DNA of 64,000 nt from Thiocapsa imhoffii (lineage in GTDB: Bacteria > Pseudomonadota > Gammaproteobacteria > Chromatiales > Chromatiaceae): assembly GCF_016583985.1 (NCBI RefSeq), contig NZ_NRSD01000003.1, forward strand, positions 124,001 to 188,000. Reading direction: 5' to 3'. Made by a program: the position numbers and the translations under genes. Each line of letters begins with the position of its first letter. The stretch's first letter is position 1. A model generated the notes under the pieces. The model saw only the letters and a program-made list of their open reading frames with translations. It ran no database searches and was not told where the DNA came from. Shown in pieces: positions 42,463-51,220 of the stretch.

Positions 42463-45245
42463 CGCGTGACCAACAGACGAAGCGCATCGAGACGCAAACT
42501 CGCTCCGCTCAAAGCCTGATCAAGCTGCTCCCGGCGGCTCGTCAAGGCCGCGATCTCATCGGGCCGGACGTTCGGGTTGATGGCCGCGAGGGCTCGCAGA
42601 CGCGCGATCTCCTCGCTCAGGACCGCATTCATCCGCGCCCGCGCTGCCGTGCGCAACGCGGGCATCGCCGCCTGCGCCATCGTCTCGACCGTCTCGATCA
42701 ACGACCGAATCGACTCAGCCCGCGCACTTAGAAGAGCCTGGGCGAGGTGCGGATGGTGGCTCGCGCAGCGCGCATCAATGGCGTCGTGGGCAATCGCATC
42801 GGCATGATCGCACCCTGCCGGGTCAACCAGGAAACGCCGGACCATGAGTGGAAGGTACCGATCGGCCTCCAGTCCACGGGGTGCCTGACACTCCACCACA
42901 TAGAGGGCCTCTAGCAACAGGCTGGTGGGCGCAAAACGCTCATCCCGCATGATGCCGAGCGCCACCGCGCCACGATCCCCGGCGATCAGCAGATCCATCG
43001 CGCCGCGCACCATGGGATGTTCGCGGGTGATGAAGGCCCAATGCTCGTGGGCCAGCGCCACGCTCCGGCTGAAGGTGAGCTGCAAGCCGTCAGCGGGCAA
43101 CTCGGGAAAGGATTCGTTCAGCATGTGCGCACCGGGGCGCAGCGCCAACGAATCATGGGCCGCGGGTTCATACTCGACCCCGAAGTGATCCCACAGACGT
43201 CTGAGATACTCGGCGAGCGCCGGGTCCTGCTCCTCTTCGAGCAGGGCCGCAACCAGGGCCGCACCGCGTTCAGGACGATGTGAATGGAGCTCGAGCAACC
43301 GGTCCCGCCCCGCGGCGAGTTGCTGATTGAGCGACGCACAGCGGCGTTGGGCCTCGGCCACCAGCATCACGGTGCGCCGCGGATCCGCGAGGGCCGCATG
43401 CAGGGGCTCGATCAGGTCCTGATAGACGGCGGGTGCCGCGGGACAGATGGCCTCGAACGCCTGCAAGCCCTGTGCATACCAACGAAACAACACCTCGCTC
43501 GGACCGCCCACCAGATAGGGAACATGGAGTTGGACGGGATGCTGCTGTCCGATCCGATCGAGTCGCCCAATCCGCTGCTCGAGTCGATCCGGATCCAATG
43601 GGAGATCGAAAAGAACCAAATGATGGACGAACTGAAAATTCCGTCCTTCACTGCCGATTTCGGAGCACAGCAGGATACGGGTACCGTCCTCCACCGCGGC
43701 GAAGTAGGCCGCGGCGCGGTCCCGCTCACGCAGCGCAAGCCCTTCATGGAACACGGCGGCATGGATTCCAGAGCGCCGGAGCAAAACGTCGCGCAGTTCG
43801 AGAACCGTGCTCGCCGCGGCACAGATGAGCAAGACCTTATGGGGATGCAGACGTGCTAAAAGCGCAATCAACCAGTCGATGCGCGGATCCAACGCAAGCC
43901 AGTCGGGACCCAGGCTCCGCTCCGGTGTCAGTCGCGCGCAATCCCGGCTGTTGAGGGCCGCGTAAGCGGCGGGCTCGGGCAGGGGCGCGGGGTGGAGCAC
44001 GCGACCTGGGAAGCCCGGAATGCTCGCACGGGTATTGCGGAACATGACCCGTCCCGTGCCGTGGCGATCCAACAGACGCTCAAGGATGGTCGCCCGCTCC
44101 AAACCCTCGTGTTCGCCCAAGCGCGCGCTGATCAGCGCCTGGTCCGCCGCGCCGAGAGGCTCCCCATCAAGGAGACGTCCAGCCAACGCCGCCACGGGCG
44201 CGTGATCGCGTTCTTCGGCCACAAAGCGCTCATAGTCCGAGAAGCGCTGCGGATCGAGCAGTCGCAGGCGCCCGAAGTGGCCCGCTCGGCCTAACTGCTC
44301 GGGCGTCGCCGTCAGCAACAGCACCCCGGGAGTCCGCGCGGCGAGTTGCGCCACCAGGCGGTACGCATTGCTGACGCGATCCTCGCTCCACTCGAGGTGA
44401 TGTGCCTCGTCGACCACGAGCAGATCCCACTGCCCTGACACCAGGGCCTGTTCCGCGGCCGGAAGGCGAAGAATCCAGTCAGCGCTGCACAGGACCAACT
44501 GATCGGCGAGAAACGGATTCGCATCCGGCAAGGAGGCAAAGCGCTCCTGATCGAAGAGCGCGAAACGCAGATTGAATCGCCGCAGCATCTCGACCAGCCA
44601 TTGATGGAGCAGCGGCTCGGGCGTCATCACCAGGACGCGTGCGGCGCGACCGGTCAAGAGCATTTGATGCAGAATCAGCCCCGCCTCGATGGTCTTACCC
44701 AACCCGACCTCATCGGCCAGCAAGACCCGCGGCGCCTCACGACGCGCCACCTCGCTCGCAATTTCGAGTTGATGGGCCAGCAGCGCGATGCGCGCCCCCA
44801 GCAGACCCTGGACGGGTGAGAGCGCCTCGCGCATCCGCAGCCGCCAGGTCCGCCAGCGCAAGTCGAACCAATGGTCGGCATCGAAGCGCGCGGACAGCAA
44901 GCGTTGCGCCGGTCGGTTGAGCCGCAAGTGATCATCGAGTTCGGCCTCCGACAGGCGACACAGCGCACCGCTGCCGTCCACGCATCGATAGCGGATTAGT
45001 CCTGCGGTGTCACCCTCCTCCACCGCCTGAATCAGCCACGCCCGCCCAGCGCGATCGCGCACCCATTCACCCACCTCGAGAATCACCCGCACGAGCGGCG
45101 GATTGGGCAGCGCGTAGACCCGACGTTCACCAGTCGCCCGATAGCACACCTCGACGCGACGCGGCGCAACGGACTCGACGATCCCCAGGCCCAGCTCGCT
45201 TTGGGTCTCACTCAGCCAGCGCTGGCCTGGGACGAATGACGGCAT
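42459..45245 (-). CDS. rapA: RapA, RNA polymerase-associated SWI/SNF ATPase
   Basis: A 928-residue protein from the ATG at 45245 (MPSFVPGQRWLSETQSELGLG); nine more codons are open upstream. The N-terminal tudor-like region is followed by the helicase core: Walker A ADEVGLGKT (about residue 180), the DEAH box (about 278), LLLTATPEQ, and C-terminal motifs LICSEIGSEGRNFQF-like and RLDRIGQQ. The long C-terminal domain is present and the length is near the E. coli protein (968). It recycles RNA polymerase by remodelling post-termination complexes. Confidence 0.93.
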   Translation of the reverse strand: MPSFVPGQRWLSETQSELGLGIVESVAPRRVEVCYRATGERRVYALPNPPLVRVILEVGEWVRDRAGRAWLIQAVEEGDTAGLIRYRCVDGSGALCRLSEAELDDHLRLNRPAQRLLSARFDADHWFDLRWRTWRLRMREALSPVQGLLGARIALLAHQLEIASEVARREAPRVLLADEVGLGKTIEAGLILHQMLLTGRAARVLVMTPEPLLHQWLVEMLRRFNLRFALFDQERFASLPDANPFLADQLVLCSADWILRLPAAEQALVSGQWDLLVVDEAHHLEWSEDRVSNAYRLVAQLAARTPGVLLLTATPEQLGRAGHFGRLRLLDPQRFSDYERFVAEERDHAPVAALAGRLLDGEPLGAADQALISARLGEHEGLERATILERLLDRHGTGRVMFRNTRASIPGFPGRVLHPAPLPEPAAYAALNSRDCARLTPERSLGPDWLALDPRIDWLIALLARLHPHKVLLICAAASTVLELRDVLLRRSGIHAAVFHEGLALRERDRAAAYFAAVEDGTRILLCSEIGSEGRNFQFVHHLVLFDLPLDPDRLEQRIGRLDRIGQQHPVQLHVPYLVGGPSEVLFRWYAQGLQAFEAICPAAPAVYQDLIEPLHAALADPRRTVMLVAEAQRRCASLNQQLAAGRDRLLELHSHRPERGAALVAALLEEEQDPALAEYLRRLWDHFGVEYEPAAHDSLALRPGAHMLNESFPELPADGLQLTFSRSVALAHEHWAFITREHPMVRGAMDLLIAGDRGAVALGIMRDERFAPTSLLLEALYVVECQAPRGLEADRYLPLMVRRFLVDPAGCDHADAIAHDAIDARCASHHPHLAQALLSARAESIRSLIETVETMAQAAMPALRTAARARMNAVLSEEIARLRALAAINPNVRPDEIAALTSRREQLDQALSGASLRLDALRLLVTR

Positions 45246-45284
45246 CGTCGGAATCCACTCGGATGATGACAAGACGCCGACAAA

Positions 45285-45653
45285 TCAGATGCGCTTGCGA
45301 TAGTCGAGGATCAAGTTCACCCCTTGCCGCTTCCCCTCCGGCAGGGCGCGCACGATCGCGCGACCAAGCGACCGCGGTACCCGCTCGCACAAGCGTGCGA
45401 CCGTATAGGGCGGCAATCCCCCCGCCAGACGCACCGCCTCGGCACGGGGGATGTCTTCGAGCAGGCGCAGTTGATGCGGCTCACGCAGTCGCAGGAAGTG
45501 TAAGCGCGCACGCGCAAAGTCCCCTTGCCGACAGTCCAGACGGACGGTCATGGTTTCGGCGTCCTCGTCGTGCGCGGGATCACTCGGTGCACGGACAAGC
45601 ATCGGATGAGATGGGCGGGGGGGCGGCGGCAAACTCTTCTTCATCGATTCCAA
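45285..45653 (-). CDS. Small protein upstream of rapA, unknown function
   Basis: A 122-residue protein; an internal ATG (MTVRLDCRQG) would shorten it to about 88 residues. The second half, LLEDIPRAEAVRLAGGLPPYTVARLCERVP, resembles the helical repeats of the MgtE N-terminal domain, but no metal-binding or membrane part is present. It ends 39 bp before rapA and may be co-transcribed with it. It was not recognised as a family. Confidence 0.5.
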   Translation of the reverse strand: MESMKKSLPPPPRPSHPMLVRAPSDPAHDEDAETMTVRLDCRQGDFARARLHFLRLREPHQLRLLEDIPRAEAVRLAGGLPPYTVARLCERVPRSLGRAIVRALPEGKRQGVNLILDYRKRI

Positions 45654-45676
45654 TCAACTCCATCACTCGGTTACCA

Positions 45677-45693
45677 GGCACCGAATCGGTGCC
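45677..45693. repeat. Compact 7-bp hairpin upstream of the small rapA-linked gene
   Basis: GGCACCG (45677-45683), AAT, CGGTGCC (45687-45693). It begins 24 bp before the start of the 122-residue gene and could act in its leader RNA. No T-tract follows. Confidence 0.5.
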
Positions 45694-45942
45694 TTCATGA
45701 GTACGCAATGCCGAGCGTGATTCGCCCGAAGCGGTTGATGTCACGCGGCTCGATTCAATCAGGATCAACCCGAGACGTCAGACCCATTCGGGTCACGACT
45801 CGACGGATCAGCGCTCGGAACGGATGGACGCGAATTGCGCGGAGGATGCGCTGGAGCCGCATCGGGTCAACGCCGAGCCCTAGGGCGCCGGACGTGAGGA
45901 GCCCCCCAAGGGGTGACCCATTGCGCCGCGATGATCAGAGCG

Positions 45943-45968
45943 GCGGTGTGACGCATGCGTGACACCGC
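45943..45968. repeat. 26-bp near-perfect palindrome in a 730-bp gene-free region
   Basis: The arms GCGGTGT (45943-45949) and ACACCGC (45962-45968) flank ACGCATGCGT (45951-45960), itself palindromic. Only the symmetric pair G45950/G45961 breaks the dyad. This may be a protein-binding site. The surrounding stretch 45654-46383 has no convincing gene on either strand. A second dyad, ACCCGA/TCGGGT, lies at 45768-45793. Confidence 0.6.
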
Positions 45969-46383
45969 GTCGCGGGCTCCGAGGGATGGGGCACGCATTC
46001 AGGCGGTCAATGCCTGAGGGAGCACCGTTGGACCGAAGCGCGCGAACGCCCAGGAGCGAGCGCCCTGACTGTCTGCTGTCGAGACCAACCGTTCATCCAA
46101 CACATGCCTTTGTGACCAAACACACACCCGCACCGGCTCCAATCGATCTGGGAAGGTGGCGAGGGGCCGGTATTATGCTCGCCATCGAGCAGGCGTGACA
46201 AGCGGTTCCAACAGAATGGCGCCAAGCGGTCGCCCGGGGACCCTGATCCGCTTCGGGCGCCGCCAGAACCGGCCGTGGAGAAAAACCTGGCGTGATGCAT
46301 TCGCTTCATCGCGCTCAGGCCATCTGGCAACCGTCCGATCAGGGCGCTCGGGCAAGCGCTTGCGGTGCCTGCCCAACGAGCGG

Positions 46384-47469
46384 CTAAGCGATGCCCTCGT
46401 AGACCACGGGAACGCGACGGTTGAGATTGGTGAAGAGTTGGTAGGCGATGGTCCCGCTCGCCTGGGCCAATGCGGTGGCCGAAACCTGTCGCCCCCAGAG
46501 TTCCACGGGGTCGCCGATGGCCGCATTCGCAATTCCGTTCAGGTCGATCGTGATCAGATCCATCGACACCCGCCCGATGAGGCGTGTCAACTGGCCCTTG
46601 ACAGCGACCGGCGCACCATCGATGGCATGGCGCGGATAACCGTCCGCATAACCGACCGCCGCAACGCCAACCCGGGTTGGCCGCTCACAAACGAAGCGCC
46701 CGCCGTACCCGATGGGCTCTCCCGCGTCGACCTCACGCACTGAGATGAGTGCGGTCTCGAGGGTCATCGCTGGTCGTAAGGAAGCCGCTAGGGGATGCGG
46801 ATGCAGCATCGGGGAAACGCCATAGAGCATGATCCCCGGCCGTGTCCAATCGGCATGGGAGCGCGCACAGGACAAGAGCGCGGCGGAGTTGGCGAGACTG
46901 CGCGGCGCCGATAGGTGCTGACAGACCTGCTCGAAACAGTGCAGCTGCCGCGCGGTGAATGGATGCTCCGGTTCATCGGCACGCGCGAAGTGTGACATGA
47001 GCACGATCGTGCCAATCTGACGGCACTCGGCGAGTGCCGCATAAGCCGGCGCGAAGTCAGTGGGCGCAAAGCCCATGCGATGCATCCCGGAATCCATCTT
47101 CAACCAACAATCGATGCGGTGGCGTGGGCGGGCCTGCCGCAGCCACTCCAATTGGGGCCAACTATGCACTACGGGGGTCAGTCTTGCGTCGTCGATGAGC
47201 GGCAACTCCGCGGGTGAAAAAATCCCGTCGAGCAGCAGGATCGGCGCACTGATGCCGCTCTCACGCAGTTCGAGCGCCTCCTCGACACAGGCCACCGCGA
47301 ACCCATCGGCCTCCCGCGCCAAGGCGCGGGCAATCGCGATCGCGCCATGTCCATAGGCATTGGCCTTCACGACGGCGAGCGCGCGCGCGCGCGGCGCAAG
47401 TCGTTTAGCGAACCGGTAATGTTCACGCACCGCGTCGAGGTCGATGCGAGCACGCAGCGGACGGGCCAT
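46384..47469 (-). CDS. alr: Alanine racemase
   Basis: A 361-residue protein from the ATG at 47469 (MARPLRARIDLDAV); the frame is open 29 codons upstream. K35 in LAVVKANAYGHG is the pyridoxal phosphate lysine. LKMDSGMHRMGF, RPGIMLYGVSP and IGYGGRF, then VGRVSMD, follow the family order. It supplies D-alanine for peptidoglycan. It is monocistronic, with gene-free DNA downstream and about 200 bp between it and hypF. Confidence 0.95.
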   Translation of the reverse strand: MARPLRARIDLDAVREHYRFAKRLAPRARALAVVKANAYGHGAIAIARALAREADGFAVACVEEALELRESGISAPILLLDGIFSPAELPLIDDARLTPVVHSWPQLEWLRQARPRHRIDCWLKMDSGMHRMGFAPTDFAPAYAALAECRQIGTIVLMSHFARADEPEHPFTARQLHCFEQVCQHLSAPRSLANSAALLSCARSHADWTRPGIMLYGVSPMLHPHPLAASLRPAMTLETALISVREVDAGEPIGYGGRFVCERPTRVGVAAVGYADGYPRHAIDGAPVAVKGQLTRLIGRVSMDLITIDLNGIANAAIGDPVELWGRQVSATALAQASGTIAYQLFTNLNRRVPVVYEGIA

Positions 47470-47673
47470 GCAACGCTCTCGTGTGATGTGGTCGGATGGG
47501 GGCAGTCGCCTCGCCACGACGGGCCGGGATCCGGCCTCGGTCACGCGCGCTCCCAACCGGGTCGGTGACGAACGCAGCGAACGGACAAGGATGGCATCAT
47601 GCCATCGTCGATCCCGTCGTTGAAGTTGGAGTTGCTGTCGCGAACGGCGCCCATGCCGGATCGTGAACCCGCG

Positions 47674-50139
47674 TCAGTTCAGCGCTCCAGGCTGCTGAAC
47701 ACTCGAGCGCGCGACGTCAGTGGGGCGGTCGGCCCCGATGGCGTGGTTCGCGTCCAGAAGGAGCGCGGCGGCAACCGCCGCCTGCCCGAGCGACAAGCCG
47801 CCATCGTTGGCCGGTACCTGGCGGTGCAGGAGCACCTGACACCCCGCGCCCTGGAGTTGGCGCGTCACCGCCTCCAGTAAGAGGTGATTCTGAAAAACCC
47901 CGCCCGAGAGGGCAATGGTCCGCACCCCATGCGCGTCGGCCAGTTCAAATGCCAGGTCGCTCAGCGCACGCGCGAAGCCGCGATGGAAGGACGCGGCAAT
48001 CCACGCGGATGAGCGGCCGCGCGCCAGGTCGGCGAAGAGGGCCGACCACAGGGGGTGGGGATCCAGAAGGACACCATCGGACCCAGCGACCCGTGCAAAG
48101 GGGTAACCCTCATCGACCTCATGAATGGCGAAACTTGCCAACGCCTCGAGCTCGATCGCTGCCGCTCCCTCATCACTCAGCACCTCGGGTCCCACTTGGA
48201 GAGCGGCGGCCACGGCATCGAACAGGCGCCCGGCTGAACTCGCCAACGGGCTATTCAGTTGGCGCTCGATCAGCCTCTGCATCAGCGCGAGCGGCTTGCT
48301 CTGCAGCCATCGCACCACCGCCAGTTCGCCATAGCCATCCCGCCAGACCGACCAGCCGCCGGCGCGCTCCAGTTGCGCGAAGAGATTGCGCCAGGGCTCG
48401 CGGATGGCACGCGTCCCCCCGGGCATGGCCACCGGTGCCAAACTCGCCAACCGGCGGAACGCCCGATAGTCACCGAGCAGAAATTCGCCTCCCCAGAGGG
48501 TCCCATCAGCGCCATATCCAAGACCATCGAGCATGAGACCGAGCACCGGACCGCCATCGAGCGGCCAGCCATTCTCAGCCAGCACGGAGCCAAGATGCGC
48601 ATGGTGATGGGGGACCGTGATCAGGGTCTGCCCGGTTTGCGCGGCCCAATCGCGACCCATCAGAGTCGAGCGGTAATCGGGATGCGCATCGACAACCAAG
48701 ACCTCGGGATGGCACTGGAAGAGTTCGAGGTACAGGGAGATGGTGCGGCTGAACTCCCGGGTGGTCTTGGCGTCCTCGAGGTCACCGAGATGTTGCGACA
48801 GGATGGCCTGGCCGTCGCGGACCAGGCAGATCGTATTCTTCAGCTCGCCGCCCAGGGCGAGCAGTGGTGGCGTCCGCGCGAAACCAGGCGGCAACCCCAA
48901 GGGCGTCGGAGCATAACCACGGGCTCGTCGCAACACCCGCGCCTCCCCCGCCATGAACCGGACCACTGAATCATCGACACGGTTGACGATGTCGCGATCA
49001 TGCAACAGGAACGCATCCGCAAGACCACTGAGACGATCGCGGGCCTCCGTGTTCTCGACACACTGCGGCTCTTCGCTCAGATTACCACTGGTCATAACGA
49101 GCGGATGCGACCAGGACTGCAACAGCAGATGGTGGAGCGGACTGTAGGGCAACATCATGCCGAGGGTCGATTGTCCCGGAGCGATCCGCGGGGCCAAAGG
49201 TGGACCTGCGGGTCCGGCACCCTCCGGCGCGTCGGTGCGCCGTTCTAGGAGTAGGATCGGCGCGGCCGGACTGGCCAGGATCTCAGCCTCTTGCTCACTC
49301 AACCGGCAATAGCCGCGCACAACGTCGAGGTCGCGCGCCATCATGGCGAGCGGTTTCGCATCGCGTCGTTTGCGCCGCCGCAACTCCGCAACCGCCTCGG
49401 CATGGGTCGCATCACAGGCGAGATGAAAGCCACCGATCCCTTTGATCGCCAGGATGCGTCCCGCGCTCAGAAGCCGGCTCGCCGCCGTGATGGCATCCAA
49501 TCCGCTGCGCTCGCCCGCATCCACATCTCGCCCCCGCGCATCCAGCAACCACAGCCGCGGACCACAGACCGGACAGGCGTTTGGCTGGGCATGAAAGCGT
49601 CGATCCGCTGGATCCGTGTACTCGCGCGCGCACTCCGCGCACAAGGGGAAGGGGGCCATGCTGGTGCGTGCCCGATCATAGGGGATGCCCTTGACGATGC
49701 TCAGGCGCGGCCCACAATGTGTGCAATTCGTGAAGGCGTAACCGTGCCGTCGGTTCGCCGGATCGGCGATTTCCGCCGCGCAGGTCGCACAGGTGGCCGC
49801 ATCCGGGACGATCCCAGTGTGCGCGGCGGTGGCCGCGCTCGCCAGGATCTGAAATCCCTCAGCGCCACCCAGTTCGGCCAGGATCTGTTCGTCATGGATC
49901 ACCGACCGCTCGAGATGATCGATGCGCGCCAAGGGCGGACACTCTGCCACCAACCGGGTGAGAAAGACGCTCACGGCGCTCGCCTCGCGCGGGGAGTCCT
50001 GGAGAACGCGAATCAGCACGCCCTCCCCGTCATTGCGCACATCCCCCACGAGGCCACAGTCGCGTGCGAGACGCCACACGGTCGGGCGAAAACCGACGCC
50101 CTGCACCAGTCCACGGACTCGAATCGACTCTGCTTGCAT
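47674..50139 (-). CDS. hypF: Carbamoyltransferase HypF (hydrogenase maturation)
   Basis: An 821-residue protein from the ATG at 50139; a GTG two codons upstream is also possible. Domains are acylphosphatase (VRGLVQGVGFRPTVWRLA, about 5-92), paired zinc fingers (CATCAAEI, CTHCGPR, CAECARE, CPVCGPR), a YrdC-like domain with GIGGFHLACDA, and a Kae1-like domain with VPHHHAHLGSVLAENG. It makes the thiocarbamate on HypE that becomes the cyanide ligands of [NiFe] hydrogenase. No other hyp or hydrogenase gene is in the window. Confidence 0.94.
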   Translation of the reverse strand: MQAESIRVRGLVQGVGFRPTVWRLARDCGLVGDVRNDGEGVLIRVLQDSPREASAVSVFLTRLVAECPPLARIDHLERSVIHDEQILAELGGAEGFQILASAATAAHTGIVPDAATCATCAAEIADPANRRHGYAFTNCTHCGPRLSIVKGIPYDRARTSMAPFPLCAECAREYTDPADRRFHAQPNACPVCGPRLWLLDARGRDVDAGERSGLDAITAASRLLSAGRILAIKGIGGFHLACDATHAEAVAELRRRKRRDAKPLAMMARDLDVVRGYCRLSEQEAEILASPAAPILLLERRTDAPEGAGPAGPPLAPRIAPGQSTLGMMLPYSPLHHLLLQSWSHPLVMTSGNLSEEPQCVENTEARDRLSGLADAFLLHDRDIVNRVDDSVVRFMAGEARVLRRARGYAPTPLGLPPGFARTPPLLALGGELKNTICLVRDGQAILSQHLGDLEDAKTTREFSRTISLYLELFQCHPEVLVVDAHPDYRSTLMGRDWAAQTGQTLITVPHHHAHLGSVLAENGWPLDGGPVLGLMLDGLGYGADGTLWGGEFLLGDYRAFRRLASLAPVAMPGGTRAIREPWRNLFAQLERAGGWSVWRDGYGELAVVRWLQSKPLALMQRLIERQLNSPLASSAGRLFDAVAAALQVGPEVLSDEGAAAIELEALASFAIHEVDEGYPFARVAGSDGVLLDPHPLWSALFADLARGRSSAWIAASFHRGFARALSDLAFELADAHGVRTIALSGGVFQNHLLLEAVTRQLQGAGCQVLLHRQVPANDGGLSLGQAAVAAALLLDANHAIGADRPTDVARSSVQQPGALN

Positions 50140-50285
50140 GGGCACCTAATCCGATTGAATGAAGAGTCCGTGGTCGCGGCACACCTGCTCGCGCGTCACC
50201 GCAATCCGTTCCGGTTGATCCCATCCGCCCGGTTGCCCCCATATGGTCGGATGACTCTTGAACACAAGGCTGACCTCGCCGGATC

Positions 50286-51152
50286 ATGACCACCATCTTG
50301 ACCATCATCCTACTCCTGGCCGTCGCTGCGATCCCGGTCGGCGTCCACCTCGGGTTTCGCGCCCCGCGCAGACGCGAAACCGGCTCTCCGGCGGACTTCG
50401 GCCTGGCCTACGAGCGGGTCACCATCCCCACGCTGCGGGGTCGTCACCTATTCGGGTGGCTGCTGCCCGCTCCCGCCGCGACCCGCACCCTCGTGATCCT
50501 CCACGGCTGGGGCGGCAATGCCGAGCAGATGTTACCCATGGCCGCGCCCTTCGTGCGGGCCGGGTTCAACGTCCTACTCTTCGATGCGCGCAATCACGGC
50601 AAGAGTGATGGCGATACCTTTTCATCACTACCACGATTCGCCGAAGATCTGGGGATGGCGATCTCTTGGTTACACCGCGAGCACCGCGAGCGCGCCACCT
50701 GTGTCGCGGTGCTGGGGCACTCCGTGGGGGCCGGCGCCGCGCTCTTCGAGGCCTCGCGCAATCCCCACATCGCCGCGCTGATCAGCATCGCGGCCTTCGC
50801 GCACCCATCCCAGGTCACCGAGGATGCGGTGCGGCGGCTGCGCTTGCCACGAGTGGTCACGATGCTGATCATTCGGTACGTGGAATGGCTCATCGGTCAC
50901 CGCTTCGACACCATTGCGCCGGTGAACACCATCGCCCGGATCCCCTGCCCCGTCCTGCTGGTCCATGGTGATGCCGACCGCGTCGTGCCCATCCACGATG
51001 CCTACCACATCATCGCGCGTGCGAACCGCCCGGATCATCGGCTCCTTGAGATCGCGGACGCCGATCACGACTCGGTGGAACGAATCGAGCAACACGTCGG
51101 TGACCTGTTAGGCTTCCTCGATGGGCATTGTGCTGCCTCGGCGCGGTCCTGA
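50286..51152 (+). CDS. Membrane-anchored alpha/beta hydrolase
   Basis: A 288-residue protein. An N-terminal membrane helix (about 3-22) precedes a hydrolase fold with VILHGWGGNAEQ, the nucleophile elbow GHSVGAG, and the late acid and base in VHGDADRVVP and ADHDSVERI. It resembles YqkD/BEM46-type hydrolases near the membrane. The substrate is unknown. It is divergent from hypF and converges on hrpA. Confidence 0.8.
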   Translation: MTTILTIILLLAVAAIPVGVHLGFRAPRRRETGSPADFGLAYERVTIPTLRGRHLFGWLLPAPAATRTLVILHGWGGNAEQMLPMAAPFVRAGFNVLLFDARNHGKSDGDTFSSLPRFAEDLGMAISWLHREHRERATCVAVLGHSVGAGAALFEASRNPHIAALISIAAFAHPSQVTEDAVRRLRLPRVVTMLIIRYVEWLIGHRFDTIAPVNTIARIPCPVLLVHGDADRVVPIHDAYHIIARANRPDHRLLEIADADHDSVERIEQHVGDLLGFLDGHCAASARS

Positions 51153-51220
51153 ACCCCGCGGGCCGCGCACGCAGCAACCAGAGGCGCACTGAGTCAACCG
51201 CCCAATCGGCCCGGGCTGTT

